Of a stretch of 64,000 nucleotides of DNA, positions 26,039-34,739 are shown one piece after another (the stretch's first letter is position 1; the number at the start of each line of letters is the position of its first letter). Below the pieces are notes generated by a model. The model was given only the letters and a program-made list of their open reading frames with translations, had not been told where the DNA came from and ran no database searches. Where the stretch lies: assembly GCF_003751805.1 (NCBI RefSeq), contig NZ_RKHQ01000001.1, forward strand, positions 2,728,001 through 2,792,000, read 5' to 3'. The position numbers and the translations under genes were made by a program. This DNA comes from Salana multivorans. Its GTDB lineage: Bacteria; Actinomycetota; Actinomycetes; Actinomycetales; Beutenbergiaceae.

Positions 26039-26428
26039 TCAACCACCGGCTGTCCTGTACATCGGGATGGTCGCCGCTTGCTGCCTGCCGTCGCCTCGGA
26101 GTCGCTTGATCTCGGGAGCGAGCAGGTACAGATCTCCCATCGGGTTGGCGTAGTTCCAGGAGTCCTGGAACGGGCCTGTGCCGTGCTGTTCCGATGAGAC
26201 CCCGACGGTGGCGGCGGAGACCGCCATGGCGCGCTTGACCGCAGCGCAGGAGATCAGCCGTCGCAGCGAGAGGTCATGCTGCGACGGCTCCGCTGGGGGT
26301 ACTGGCAGGGGAGCTGCCTCGTCGATCAGCACCGCGACGTCACCAAGGAGAACGTCCGCGCGAGCACGTTCATCGGAGTCGAGGGGCCGCCACCGCGACT
26401 CAAGGTCTTCGACCGTTGCGTATGCCAT
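26039..26428 (-). CDS. Head-tail adaptor (Gp15/Gp19-like)
   Basis: A 129-residue protein starting MAYATVEDLESRWRPL, the recognisable start of the phage Gp19/Gp15/Gp42 connector family, with a helical core (ARADVLLGDVAVLIDEAAP, SLRRLISCAAVKRAMA). It is the first connector under the portal in the usual gene order. Confidence 0.8.
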   Translation of the reverse strand: MAYATVEDLESRWRPLDSDERARADVLLGDVAVLIDEAAPLPVPPAEPSQHDLSLRRLISCAAVKRAMAVSAATVGVSSEQHGTGPFQDSWNYANPMGDLYLLAPEIKRLRGDGRQQAATIPMYRTAGG

Positions 26429-26443
26429 GACGGCCCCTCCCTC

Positions 26444-26782
26444 CTAGGCGATGTGCGATGCGACGAGGGCGCGGATCTCGCCCTGCTTCGCGTCTTCGGG
26501 GAACGGGACGTGGTTCGCGGTTGCGAACGCCGCCCATTCCCCCCGAGAGGCGTTCGCCCGCGGCGGCACGGGAGCCGTCACAGCGATCGCGTCCGGCTCG
26601 GTGGCCGGGGCGGTGTGCGCCGCCTCAGCCACGCCCTCGCCCGCAGGATCCTCGGGCACGGGAGCCGTCACGGCGATCGCGTCCGGCTCGGTGGGCCTCC
26701 AGCCGGCAGCGAGGAACGCGGCGAGACTCTCTGCCGGCACGCACACCTCGCCGCCGGACTGCGGCGACCGGAGCTTCACCAT
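26444..26782 (-). CDS. Small head-associated protein with internal repeat
   Basis: A 112-residue protein directly after the major capsid gene. The 13-residue motif TEPDAIAVTAPVP occurs twice, encoded by near-identical DNA (about 26569-26601 and 26657-26690). The C terminus (SRGEWAAFATANHVPFPEDAKQ) resembles small helix-extended-helix modules. It could be a head decoration or fibre protein; this is inference from position. Confidence 0.65.
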   Translation of the reverse strand: MVKLRSPQSGGEVCVPAESLAAFLAAGWRPTEPDAIAVTAPVPEDPAGEGVAEAAHTAPATEPDAIAVTAPVPPRANASRGEWAAFATANHVPFPEDAKQGEIRALVASHIA

Positions 26783-27696
26783 CAGCTCGGGGTGTTGCCG
26801 GTCAGCCGCACGAAGCGGTTGACGTCGCGGACTGCGAAGCCGACCTCGAACTCGACCCGGACCGCGAACATGTTCCGCTGCCACAGGTGGATCGCGGTGC
26901 CACCGTCGTTGAGCGTGGCCTGGTCGGAGATGCTGATGCTCAGCCCCTCGACGAAGCCCCACACGGCCGAGTCCCAGTCGCCCGCGATGCCGAGCGTCGC
27001 GGGGGTGCCCGGGCTCCCCGCGGTGCCGGGCTTGTAGGCGTGCGCCGTCTTCCAGGCCGGGCGGGCGAGCACCTGGCCGATGCTGCCCTGGTCGCGGATG
27101 GAGTCGATGAACAGGGGCCGACCCTGCTCGTCCTTGGCGCCCATCGCGGCGATCTCCGCCTGGACCGAGAGCGCCCAGCCGGTGACGTCCGACCCGCCGA
27201 CCGTTGCCACGGACTCCAGGGCCGCGAGGAACTGGTCGTACTGGGTGCGGTTGGCTCCCGGGGTCGTGAGGGACACCGCCGGCGCGGACGCCAGCGTGTC
27301 GAACCCGGTGCCCGGCGACGCCTGGAACCCGAACGCGGTCTGGTCGAACGTCTTCGCGAGGACGCCCGGCAGGCGACCCACGAGGGCGTTGTACAGCGCC
27401 GGCAGGTCGCGCCGGAACTGGTTCGAGAACGGCTCGATCACCGCGAGCGTGTAGCCCTTGATGTTCTTCGTCCCGAACGTCGAGCGCGAGACGGGCTTCT
27501 CGTCGGTCTCCGAGACCCAGGTGGCGACCGGGTCGCCCGTGATGATCGGGACGTCCACACCCCCACCGGGCAGCTCGATGCGGCGAGCGCGCTGCTGCAC
27601 GAACGACGCCTCCTGCGTCTTGGCCCAGATCTCCGCGGAGACCTCCTTGGGCAGCGTGATGCCGGACGTGGTCCGGTTGATGTCGATTCCAGCCAT
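26782..27696 (-). CDS. Major capsid protein (HK97 fold)
   Basis: A 304-residue protein with HK97-family features: a P-domain start (ASFVQQRARRIELPGGGVDVPII, WVSETDEKPVS), the long loop KGYTLAVIEPFSNQFRRDLPAL and the C-terminal AVRVEFEVGFAVRDVNRFVRLTG. It follows the scaffold gene by 12 bases and has a TCCTCC-complement ribosome binding site. Confidence 0.92.
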   Translation of the reverse strand: MAGIDINRTTSGITLPKEVSAEIWAKTQEASFVQQRARRIELPGGGVDVPIITGDPVATWVSETDEKPVSRSTFGTKNIKGYTLAVIEPFSNQFRRDLPALYNALVGRLPGVLAKTFDQTAFGFQASPGTGFDTLASAPAVSLTTPGANRTQYDQFLAALESVATVGGSDVTGWALSVQAEIAAMGAKDEQGRPLFIDSIRDQGSIGQVLARPAWKTAHAYKPGTAGSPGTPATLGIAGDWDSAVWGFVEGLSISISDQATLNDGGTAIHLWQRNMFAVRVEFEVGFAVRDVNRFVRLTGNTPS

Positions 27697-27708
27697 GGCT
27701 TCTTCCTC

Positions 27709-28281
27709 CTAGGAGAAGATCGGTCCGAGGGCGTCGGCGAACGCCTGCGCCGGCCCACCGAGAGGCTTGGTGGGCTGTGTGCCTTCGTCGGGCACATAGG
27801 GTCCGAGGGCCGCCTTCTTGACGGGCTCGGACGGGGTGATGAGCGGCTTGAGGGTCGCGGCGTGCGCCTCGATCTCCTCGCGGGTGGACCCGGCCAGGGC
27901 GACGGCGGGGACGCCGGTCTCGGTGGAGACCTCGGCCTTCCACGCGGCGACCTGCTTCTCGGCCTTGAGCGCGTCGCGCTCAGCCCGCGTCTCCGCGAGC
28001 TCCTTGGCCTGAGCCTCGGCGGCCTCGGCGCGCTTCTGCTCGTCCGACTTCGCGGCTTCCTCCAACTCAGCCAGCCGTGCGGCGGCGGCGGAGTTGGCCT
28101 TGGCCTGCGCCTCCCACTTCCGGGACTCGGCCTTGATGGCGGCGAGCTCGTCGCCCGCAGCGCGTGCGGCGTCTGCCTCGGCCTTGGCCTGTGCAGGCGT
28201 GAGCTGAGCGGGGGTGGGCTGGGTCGAAGCGGGCGTGACGTCGGCCGGGGCTGATGTCGGAGTGGCCGTGGTGTCGCTCAT
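27709..28281 (-). CDS. Scaffolding protein
   Basis: A 190-residue, highly charged and helical protein (EADAARAAGDELAAIKAES, AELEEAAKSDEQKRAEAAEA) with Ala/Pro/Thr-rich start, directly upstream of the capsid gene. This is the normal place and composition of a siphovirus scaffold, which is removed during head maturation. Confidence 0.85.
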   Translation of the reverse strand: MSDTTATPTSAPADVTPASTQPTPAQLTPAQAKAEADAARAAGDELAAIKAESRKWEAQAKANSAAAARLAELEEAAKSDEQKRAEAAEAQAKELAETRAERDALKAEKQVAAWKAEVSTETGVPAVALAGSTREEIEAHAATLKPLITPSEPVKKAALGPYVPDEGTQPTKPLGGPAQAFADALGPIFS

Positions 28282-28367
28282 CTGTGTTGCCTCCCGTGCG
28301 GGATCGCCACGAAGCCCATGCGGGACGTCGCGGTGGTGGATAGGTGGTCCCGGCCGTGCGGCCGTGG

Positions 28368-29078
28368 TCAGCGGATGCCCTGCTCCTGGCGCAGGGCGGC
28401 GAGGATCGCGCGGGGGTCGCCGCTCCCGGCGACCTTCCTGGCCTCCTGATAGTCGGCGTAGAGCGCATCGGGGTCGTAGCCCTCGATGTGGTGCTGCGCC
28501 CGGTCGAACTCGACGACCGGCATGCAGTCACAGTCGTCGTGGTAGTGGTCCATCTCACCAGCGGTCTTGCTGGAGCGGTAGACGAAGCCGCGGCTGGCGA
28601 GCATCAGACAGAACGCGCACGTGGTCGCGCCCTTGGGCACTCGCGCATAACGCGGACGGGCGGGGTCGGAGGCTACGTTGCGCCGGACTGTCTCGCGGGC
28701 AGAGTAGGAGACGTAGCGCTGCACCGCACCCGAGATGATCGATAGCGCCTCTGCGGGGTCACCCGCGAAGAGGCGCCCAGCGGCGAACCGCGTCGAGCCG
28801 ACCACCTGAGCCGCCTCGACGCCTGGGGCGGCGGTAGCCGAGAAGCGTCCAGCCACCTGAGCCGCGCGGACCTCCTCGTACCAGTCGGCCGCGACCGCGG
28901 TCGCGAGGTCGCCATACTCGCGGACCAGGGTGGGGACGAACTCGATCAGCGCGTCCCTGGCCGCTTCTGCGTCGGAGAGATCGAGTCCGCGCCAGAACGC
29001 CTCAAGCTCGGCCCGGGCCATCGCCACGACCTCAGCGTTCGCGGTCCTCAGCCGCTCAACGTCGCGCCGTGTGGTCAC
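28368..29078 (-). CDS. MuF-like head morphogenesis protein (VG15 type)
   Basis: A 236-residue minor head protein. The C-terminal segment TTCAFCLMLASRGFVYRSS followed by DHYHDDCDCMPV is the signature of the VG15/MuF-like capsid morphogenesis proteins. Coded between portal and scaffold. GTG start at 29076-29078 overlaps the preceding stop. Confidence 0.85.
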   Translation of the reverse strand: MTTRRDVERLRTANAEVVAMARAELEAFWRGLDLSDAEAARDALIEFVPTLVREYGDLATAVAADWYEEVRAAQVAGRFSATAAPGVEAAQVVGSTRFAAGRLFAGDPAEALSIISGAVQRYVSYSARETVRRNVASDPARPRYARVPKGATTCAFCLMLASRGFVYRSSKTAGEMDHYHDDCDCMPVVEFDRAQHHIEGYDPDALYADYQEARKVAGSGDPRAILAALRQEQGIR

Positions 29079-29239
29079 TCGGAGTCCGACGGCGGTCGTA
29101 GCGACACGGGTGTCGCGCCCGTGAACTTCAGTCCAGCGAGGCCAAGGCGACCTGCGGCGTCCGCCTGGTCGACCCCAGCGCGAATGGCTATGCCGAGAGC
29201 GTCGAACTTGGTCTTGAGCGCCAGGGCGTCCTCAGTCAC
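29075..29239 (-). CDS. Small protein between portal and MuF-like gene
   Basis: A 54-residue peptide (VTEDALALKTKFDALGIAIRAG start, then ADAAGRLGLAGLKFTG). It overlaps both neighbours by 4 bases (GTGA), so translation is coupled. The pattern resembles short portal-downstream proteins of actinophages; no function is known. Confidence 0.65.
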   Translation of the reverse strand: MTEDALALKTKFDALGIAIRAGVDQADAAGRLGLAGLKFTGATPVSLRPPSDSE

Positions 29240-30690
29240 CGAAGCCCCCCCCCCGCGGCCAACGAGGGCGATGTCGCATCCGAACCAGGGGCGACATCCG
29301 CTCGGGCAGCGAGCACCCGGTCAAGGGTGTTTCCACCCTGGATGCGGCGACGCTCAGCCGTGAAGCGATCAATCTGTTGCGGAGACAGCCCAGCCATCTC
29401 CATGCCCACCGTCGAGGCGGCCAGACCGTCGATAGCCGGGGCGACCTTGACGAACCAATCGCCGGCCGCGCTCGTCGTGACCTTGGTCGGGTTCAGCCAC
29501 ACGGGCGACAGGCCCGCGTACTCCGCGCGCGCCGCATCCGAGTCGTCCCGGAGCCGCAGGGCTGACACCATGAGGCGGCGCCACGCGGGCGACAGGGACG
29601 TGCTCTGCCAGTGGCGGATGTCGAGCTCCAGCTCGTGGTTCGCCTCTGAGATCGCGCCCTCGGACTCGGGGTTGTCTCCCACGATCCCCAGCGACCGCAG
29701 CGGCAGGTTCGTCTCCGAGGCGAACCACTGTGCGAGCATTCGGAGCTGCTCGATGTTCGGCTGCATCGACTGCTGCTTGAACTCGCCGACCGTCGGCGCA
29801 TTGCCCTCTTCGTCGCGCGAGAGTGTCAGGAGGTTGCCGAGGATGATCTGCCACCCCGACAGCGGGTTGCCGTCCCGGTCCGAGAAGGCGCCCTCCTCGG
29901 CGCCCATTGCCCACCGCTGAGGCGCGTTGAAGAACTCGGCGCTCACCTCGGTACGCAGCATGGACCTGACGATCGAGTCCGTCAGCGACATGACCGGCCG
30001 TGAGATGCGAGAGCGACCGAAGGGGCGCCCGAGCTCGGCGCGGTAGGCGAACTGCTCCACCGGTACGCCGAGCTCGTGGACGGACTGTCGGATGTCCCAA
30101 CGGGCACCACTGCGCCGCATGACGATCGCGGCGTTGGGGACATAGAGCACCATGTGGTCGATCGCGCCGAGGTCATCGACGTCCACAATCGAGAGAGCGC
30201 TGGTCATCGAGTTGAGGCGCGATGACCATGTGCCGGTCGCCCACTCGGCCGACCGCAGCGTGATCAGCGACTCCGGCTCGCCCGCGCCCGTGTCGCCCGC
30301 CGTGACGAAGCCGAATGCGGTCGAGGCGACCAGGGCGGAGGTGTGCGCCTGCGGCATCAGCGTCTCGAGGCGGTTCGCCTCCGAGATCTCGCCGACGCCC
30401 AGCACGTCCGGGTCTCCGCCCGAGGCGAGAGTCCAGCGCTCGAGCATCGTCCGACGCGACATCGAGTCGACCGCCTTAGCGGGCAGCCCGACGGCGGTCT
30501 CCACGCCCCGCAGGTGCGGTGGGATCGCGATACCCAGATCCTTGAGGCCGGCCTTGTGCTCGTAGTACGTGCGACGCAGGCGGTTCCTGAACGCCTTCCG
30601 CCGGATCTTCTCCACCAGGCCGGTGACCATGTCCTGGTGCTGAGCGCTCAGGCCGGCGACGTACGGTGTCTGCGTCGAGGCAGGGGTCAC
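29236..30690 (-). CDS. Portal protein
   Basis: A 484-residue portal of the SPP1/HK97-like type (RLRRTYYEHKAGLKDLGI, SRISRPVMSLTDSIVRSMLR, FNAPQRWAMGAEEGAFSD, LGIVGDNPESEGAISEANHELELDI). It forms the dodecameric ring through which DNA enters and leaves. GTG start overlaps the terminase stop by 4 bases. A run of ten Cs (coding Gs) lies near its 3' end at 29245-29254. Confidence 0.92.
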   Translation of the reverse strand: MTPASTQTPYVAGLSAQHQDMVTGLVEKIRRKAFRNRLRRTYYEHKAGLKDLGIAIPPHLRGVETAVGLPAKAVDSMSRRTMLERWTLASGGDPDVLGVGEISEANRLETLMPQAHTSALVASTAFGFVTAGDTGAGEPESLITLRSAEWATGTWSSRLNSMTSALSIVDVDDLGAIDHMVLYVPNAAIVMRRSGARWDIRQSVHELGVPVEQFAYRAELGRPFGRSRISRPVMSLTDSIVRSMLRTEVSAEFFNAPQRWAMGAEEGAFSDRDGNPLSGWQIILGNLLTLSRDEEGNAPTVGEFKQQSMQPNIEQLRMLAQWFASETNLPLRSLGIVGDNPESEGAISEANHELELDIRHWQSTSLSPAWRRLMVSALRLRDDSDAARAEYAGLSPVWLNPTKVTTSAAGDWFVKVAPAIDGLAASTVGMEMAGLSPQQIDRFTAERRRIQGGNTLDRVLAARADVAPGSDATSPSLAAGGGLR

Positions 30691-32213
30691 AGGATCATCC
30701 CCCTCTGCTTCTTGCCCGGCTTGCGTCGTGTCGTCCGAGCCGTCCGGTACGCCAGGCACATCGCCTCGATGTGCGCCTCGAGGCCGTCGTCGCCCGTGGA
30801 GTTCCAGCCCCACGCCCCGCCCGGTCGGGCCTTCTTGTCCGAGACGGCCACGGACTCCTCCAGGGCCACCTGTCCCTCGGTGTGGGTGAGGGATCCATTG
30901 AGGATCGCCTCGTACCCGAGCGAGCAGGAGTCGTAGTACTCGGCCGTCGTCGCGATGTGGATGCGGGACTTCGACACGCCCGCGTCAATCAGCGCGAGGC
31001 GGAGCACCTCGTCGTGCGAGGGGCCACAGATCGTGATCTGCGCGAACCGCCTCCAGCGCTCATCCTCGGCCAGCCATCGAGCCACACGCCCGATATCGAC
31101 CGAGCCCGCAAGCGAGCCACGCGCATCCCAAGGAAGTTCGGCGTGGAAGCCGTCCGGGTGCTTCGTCGCTCCCGCGACGCCCATCACTGTGCCCGAGGCG
31201 GAGAATGCCACCCCGAGCGATCGGATGCCATCAGTGGCAGGCGCTTCCGCGTTTCGCCACTGTGAGGCTGTGATGAGGCGACTGACCTTGCCGGTGGTCT
31301 CGCTCCATAGGCCGAGCCGGTCCTGGCCGAACTTCTCCACCGAGTAGGTCTCGCACTCGCCCTGCACGACCTCGACGTTCATTCGCGCGTTCCACGCCGG
31401 GTTGGCGGACCAGCAGATGTACTCGACCGCCGGAGTCCATCGGCGCGACTTGAGGTCGGGCAAGGCCGCTGCATACTCCGGCGACTCCCGGTCGGCACCC
31501 CACTCGCACCACGCCGCCGAGGTCGACTTGCCCTCGATAGCAGCCGCGCGGACGGACTCGAAGACGGTCGAGTCGTCCTCCTCCTGGGGCGCAGTGCCGA
31601 GTAGCCACACCTGCGGGTTCGGCATCGCAGACATCGTCGAGTTGATCGAGGTCCATGCGCGAGATCCGAGGATCTGAGCCTCGTCCAGCATCAGGCAGTC
31701 AGACGAAAATCCCTTGCCGCCTGCCCCCGAGCGCGCCTTGAACTGGATCGTCGCGCCGTTCGCGAACTTCACAGCCTCGCGGTTCAGAGCTTGCATGATG
31801 CCGCCCGGCTTCACGCGCTCCCGCAGCCAGGCGTTCGCCTCGTCCTCGACGATCTCCATGAGCTTCGAGAACGCCTCGCGCGCCGTGTCCTGCTGGTGGG
31901 CGCTGATGACGATCTTCTTCTCGCCGAAGAGAAGTGCGCCCGCGAGCGCGCGCGCCACGAGCAGCTGGCTCTTGCCGTTCTGGCGGGGCACCGTCACTCC
32001 GACCCGCTTGGCCGCCCAGGTGGCATCACGGCGCTCGCCCATCGCGGCCTTGAGGATCGTCTCCTGCCAGCCGTCCAGGACGATGCCCGCCGTCGCCGAG
32101 AGGTCAGCGACGTCCTCCCAGGAGTTAGCCCGAGCGCCCCTGGGCTCGACCAAGACGCGCGGTGGCGCCTCCCCGAGCAGCGCGACGGGCTGCGAGCTCG
32201 TCAACCGGATCAC
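30687..32213 (-). CDS. Terminase large subunit
   Basis: A 508-residue packaging ATPase/nuclease. The Walker A site is VPRQNGKS (about residue 75), Walker B is CLMLDEAQ (about residue 170), and a C-terminal nuclease-like region follows. The first in-frame start, GTG 32211-32213, overlaps the small subunit by 89 bases; a later start would remove conserved sequence (GIVLDGWQETILKAAMGER is well inside). Confidence 0.92.
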   Translation of the reverse strand: MIRLTSSQPVALLGEAPPRVLVEPRGARANSWEDVADLSATAGIVLDGWQETILKAAMGERRDATWAAKRVGVTVPRQNGKSQLLVARALAGALLFGEKKIVISAHQQDTAREAFSKLMEIVEDEANAWLRERVKPGGIMQALNREAVKFANGATIQFKARSGAGGKGFSSDCLMLDEAQILGSRAWTSINSTMSAMPNPQVWLLGTAPQEEDDSTVFESVRAAAIEGKSTSAAWCEWGADRESPEYAAALPDLKSRRWTPAVEYICWSANPAWNARMNVEVVQGECETYSVEKFGQDRLGLWSETTGKVSRLITASQWRNAEAPATDGIRSLGVAFSASGTVMGVAGATKHPDGFHAELPWDARGSLAGSVDIGRVARWLAEDERWRRFAQITICGPSHDEVLRLALIDAGVSKSRIHIATTAEYYDSCSLGYEAILNGSLTHTEGQVALEESVAVSDKKARPGGAWGWNSTGDDGLEAHIEAMCLAYRTARTTRRKPGKKQRGMIL

Positions 32214-32367
32214 CCGCCTTGCCTTCGTCTACCGCCAGCGCGGCGAGGTCGGCGGACACGGCGCGGATCTGGGCGGCGAGAGGAGCCCTTGCCGGCCCCT
32301 TCGCCTCGTCCCGGAGTCCGCTCATGAGCAGGTCGAGCGTTTCCTCAAGCACGGCCTTGCGGTCCAT
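32125..32367 (-). CDS. Probable terminase small subunit
   Basis: An 80-residue helical protein directly before the large subunit (AVLEETLDLLMSGLRDEAKG, APLAAQIRAVSADLAAL). It is shorter than most small terminases, so the call rests on position in the HNH-TerS-TerL-portal order. Confidence 0.6.
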   Translation of the reverse strand: MDRKAVLEETLDLLMSGLRDEAKGPARAPLAAQIRAVSADLAALAVDEGKAGDPVDELAARRAARGGATARLGRAQGRSG

Positions 32368-32469
32368 CGGCGGACCTCCCGAGCTCTGTGTGTGAAAGTC
32401 GCTATGCCTCTAGGGTGCGAGGAACCGGGAGGGGGAGGGGGTGCCCCCCGGGTCTGTCGCGGAGTCGCG

Positions 32470-32781
32470 TCACCACTCGATTCGAGGCTCGGCTCCTGGG
32501 CCGAGGGGTGGGGCGGCCCGCGTCTCTGCTCGTCGTTGTCCGAGCCGCTGGTTGCAGCGCCGGCAGATGACCCGCCCGTTACTGGCGTCGTTCGTTCCGC
32601 CGTCGACGACGCGGATGATGTGGTCTGGTTCGGCGCTGTTGGGTTGGCGGCTGACGTCGTAATCGAGCCATACGCCGCACCCTGGGACTGGGCACCGGGT
32701 GACTCCGGCTGCTCTTCCTGCGGCAAGGACAGCTTTGCGGAAGCGGAGGTGTGATGTCGTGCCGGTCCGTGAGGTGACCAT
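32470..32781 (-). CDS. HNH endonuclease next to terminase
   Basis: A 103-residue HNH nuclease: a CPVPGC...DHIIRVVDGGTNDASNGRVICRRCN core with the Cys pairs and the D-H, N and N residues of the fold. Free HNH proteins beside terminase are needed for DNA packaging in several HK97-type phages. Start ATG 32779-32781; the frame is open further upstream without support. Confidence 0.87.
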   Translation of the reverse strand: MVTSRTGTTSHLRFRKAVLAAGRAAGVTRCPVPGCGVWLDYDVSRQPNSAEPDHIIRVVDGGTNDASNGRVICRRCNQRLGQRRAETRAAPPLGPGAEPRIEW

Positions 32782-32865
32782 GGCGTGCCACTGCTCCCCT
32801 CCCGGCTTGCGCACTCTCCCGGTGTCCGGGAGACACCCCCGCGGGATGCGACTAGCCTCCCGGGT

Positions 32866-33378
32866 ATGAGCGAGGACGCCCCCCTGTTGGAGATCACATC
32901 CCACATCGACGGGAAGAACGCGAAGGTGCGTGTCTATCCGGACCGGGTGGAGTGGGACAAGGTCGGCAAGGTGTCGGGCGCGAAGGTGACGGCCGGGATC
33001 ATCACGATGGGTGCCTCGTTCGCGGCCACGGGGGCGCGTGGTCGCCGTGGTGCGGGGTCGGACATGTTGTTGATGGACGCGATCCAGGGGGTGACGACGC
33101 GTCGTGACACGGTGCTGAACGACGTGGTGGTTCTACATAGTTCGTCTGGTGTGATCGAGATGCGCTGTTCGAAGAAGGAGGCGGCTTCGATGAAGGAGCT
33201 GATCCTCGCGGTCAAGCGTGGCGCGTACTCGCAGCCGGTCTCGGCTCAGCCCGCTTCTCCGCCTCCGCCGGTTCAGCCTTCGTGGCCGGCGAACTGGTAC
33301 CCGGACCCGCAGAATGACCGCCAACTGCGGTACTGGGACGGTTCCCGCTGGACTGAGCACACCCACCCGAAGGGCTAG
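32866..33378 (+). CDS. DUF2510 protein with PH-like N-terminal domain (cargo gene)
   Basis: A 170-residue protein. Residues 1-110 look like a bacterial PH-like beta domain (ITSHIDGKNAKVRVYPDRVEWDKV ..., VTTRRDTVLNDVVVLHSSSGVIEMRC). After a Pro/Ala linker it ends in a DUF2510 motif (WYPDPQNDRQLRYWDGSRWTEHT), common in actinobacterial surface and membrane proteins. It is coded against the direction of the late operon, at its head, and is probably expressed in the lysogen. Confidence 0.75.
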   Translation: MSEDAPLLEITSHIDGKNAKVRVYPDRVEWDKVGKVSGAKVTAGIITMGASFAATGARGRRGAGSDMLLMDAIQGVTTRRDTVLNDVVVLHSSSGVIEMRCSKKEAASMKELILAVKRGAYSQPVSAQPASPPPPVQPSWPANWYPDPQNDRQLRYWDGSRWTEHTHPKG

Positions 33379-33692
33379 ACGCCCTCGCCCAGTTCGTGGG
33401 CGGCAACCTGGCGCCCCACTTCGGCCAGAATGTTCTCAGGGTTGGTGCCGCCCGGGATCCCGTTGACTTGAATGCCCTCACCCTCAACGGCCTGCACCAG
33501 GTCGCTGGCGTAGTGGAGCGCTCGGGTGAGCAGGTGAGCCATGGCGACTGCAACGAAGCGCGCATCGCGCGCGTCGAGGTCTGCGAGGAGCAGGTAGCAC
33601 TCGGTCCAGGCGTTCTCGTTCTCGTCCTGAGTTTGGAGGTTGGTCGCCACTGCGAGGGCCCTGCGAAGTGCTTCGATCGGTTCGATGTCCAT
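33375..33692 (-). CDS. Hypothetical helical protein
   Basis: A 105-residue helical protein (IEALRRALAVATNLQTQDE, DARFVAVAMAHLLTRALHYA). No family recognised. It converges with the DUF2510 gene, overlapping its stop by 4 bases, and diverges from the membrane protein copy B. Start ATG 33690-33692. Confidence 0.55.
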   Translation of the reverse strand: MDIEPIEALRRALAVATNLQTQDENENAWTECYLLLADLDARDARFVAVAMAHLLTRALHYASDLVQAVEGEGIQVNGIPGGTNPENILAEVGRQVAAHELGEGV

Positions 33693-33752
33693 GGCGCCGA
33701 CTGTAGGGCCTGATCGGGTGCGGCGCGGTGTTTTGCCTGCCAGAATCTCGGG

Positions 33753-34055
33753 ATGGATCAGGTGCAGGCCGCGTGGGTGCGGAGTGCGGTGTCGGAGCAT
33801 CCGGCCGCGAGGAAGTCGTTCGTGGACCCGCTGGTGATGGGCCTCGTGGTGCTTCCCGTGCTGGCAGGTGTGATCGGTTTTGTGGGCTGGCTGGTGCTGA
33901 CGACTGGCGACGGCGGCCAGTTCCCGATGGTTCTGTTCGGTGTCAGCGGACTGCTAGCCCTCTGGGGGACGATCTCTTTGATCGTTGGTGCCTACCGCCT
34001 GCTCTCCGCGGTGCAGGTGCACCTGCGGATCGGGCAGTTCGGCGACTTGCGTTAG
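33753..34055 (+). CDS. Two-pass membrane protein, copy B
   Basis: A 100-residue near-duplicate of the protein at 25691 (differences such as GAI/GVI, FPL/FPM, QYGDIR/QFGDLR). Two transmembrane segments. The short upstream region also matches (TGCCAGAATCTCGGG before the ATG), so the promoter travelled with the gene. Membrane location and isolated expression suggest a lysogen-expressed function such as superinfection exclusion; this is inference. Confidence 0.75.
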   Translation: MDQVQAAWVRSAVSEHPAARKSFVDPLVMGLVVLPVLAGVIGFVGWLVLTTGDGGQFPMVLFGVSGLLALWGTISLIVGAYRLLSAVQVHLRIGQFGDLR

Positions 34056-34062
34056 TTCGCCC

Positions 34063-34683
34063 CTACTCGCCGCGGAGGGCGAGGCGCTGTTCGCGGAAGC
34101 GGGTGAGCTTGGCATCCCGCTGGTATGCCTCGTCGAGGAACTGGTCGAGGAAGCCGAGCATGTCGGCGATCAGTTCCTCGGGGACGCTGGCCACGAAGTC
34201 GCCGTGGGCCATGTCGTTGCCGAGGAAGCGGATCTCGTGCGCGGCTTCTTTGACGCCCTTGCCGATGATCTCTTGGTCGTAGAGGGCGTCGATCTTGGCG
34301 AGGATGCCACCGGTCGTGATGCCCTTGTCTTTGGCGGTGGCCTCGACGACGGCTCGTGCCATCGCGGCGGAGGCGCGGTACTGGCCGATGGAGTAGCAGA
34401 CCCAGGCTTCGGAGGCTGCGGCGGCGATCTGCTCGGGCACGTCAGGGAACTCCTTCCCGTACACGCGCTCCGGGAGCCAGCGGGGAGTGGCGTCCGGGTC
34501 GTCGATGTGCCTTCGTGCTGCCACGTAGTCGGACGCGAGCGCGAGGGGCTGCACTGCGATGCTCATCGCGCCACAGTTGTCGCACTTCATTCCGGCGGAC
34601 CATGAGTCGCGACCGCGCGTGGGCTCATGCATCCGCGTGTGATGAGCGGCTTGGTGGCAGTTCCAGCAGACTCTTGAGGCCAT
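34063..34683 (-). CDS. DUF4145-domain protein with zinc ribbon
   Basis: A 206-residue protein: an N-terminal Cys4 zinc ribbon (CWNCHQ...CDNCGA) and a helical DUF4145 domain (SEAWVCYSIGQYRASAAMARAVVEATAKDKG, HEIRFLGNDMAHGD). DUF4145 domains occur alone or fused to restriction and other defence proteins. Its place in the cargo region fits a moron. It converges with membrane gene copy B, 8 bases apart. Confidence 0.8.
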   Translation of the reverse strand: MASRVCWNCHQAAHHTRMHEPTRGRDSWSAGMKCDNCGAMSIAVQPLALASDYVAARRHIDDPDATPRWLPERVYGKEFPDVPEQIAAAASEAWVCYSIGQYRASAAMARAVVEATAKDKGITTGGILAKIDALYDQEIIGKGVKEAAHEIRFLGNDMAHGDFVASVPEELIADMLGFLDQFLDEAYQRDAKLTRFREQRLALRGE

Positions 34684-34739
34684 GGCCTGAACCTACCCGT
34701 CGGACTGGGTGCGCGTTGTCGAGTCGCGCCCCTCCAGTC

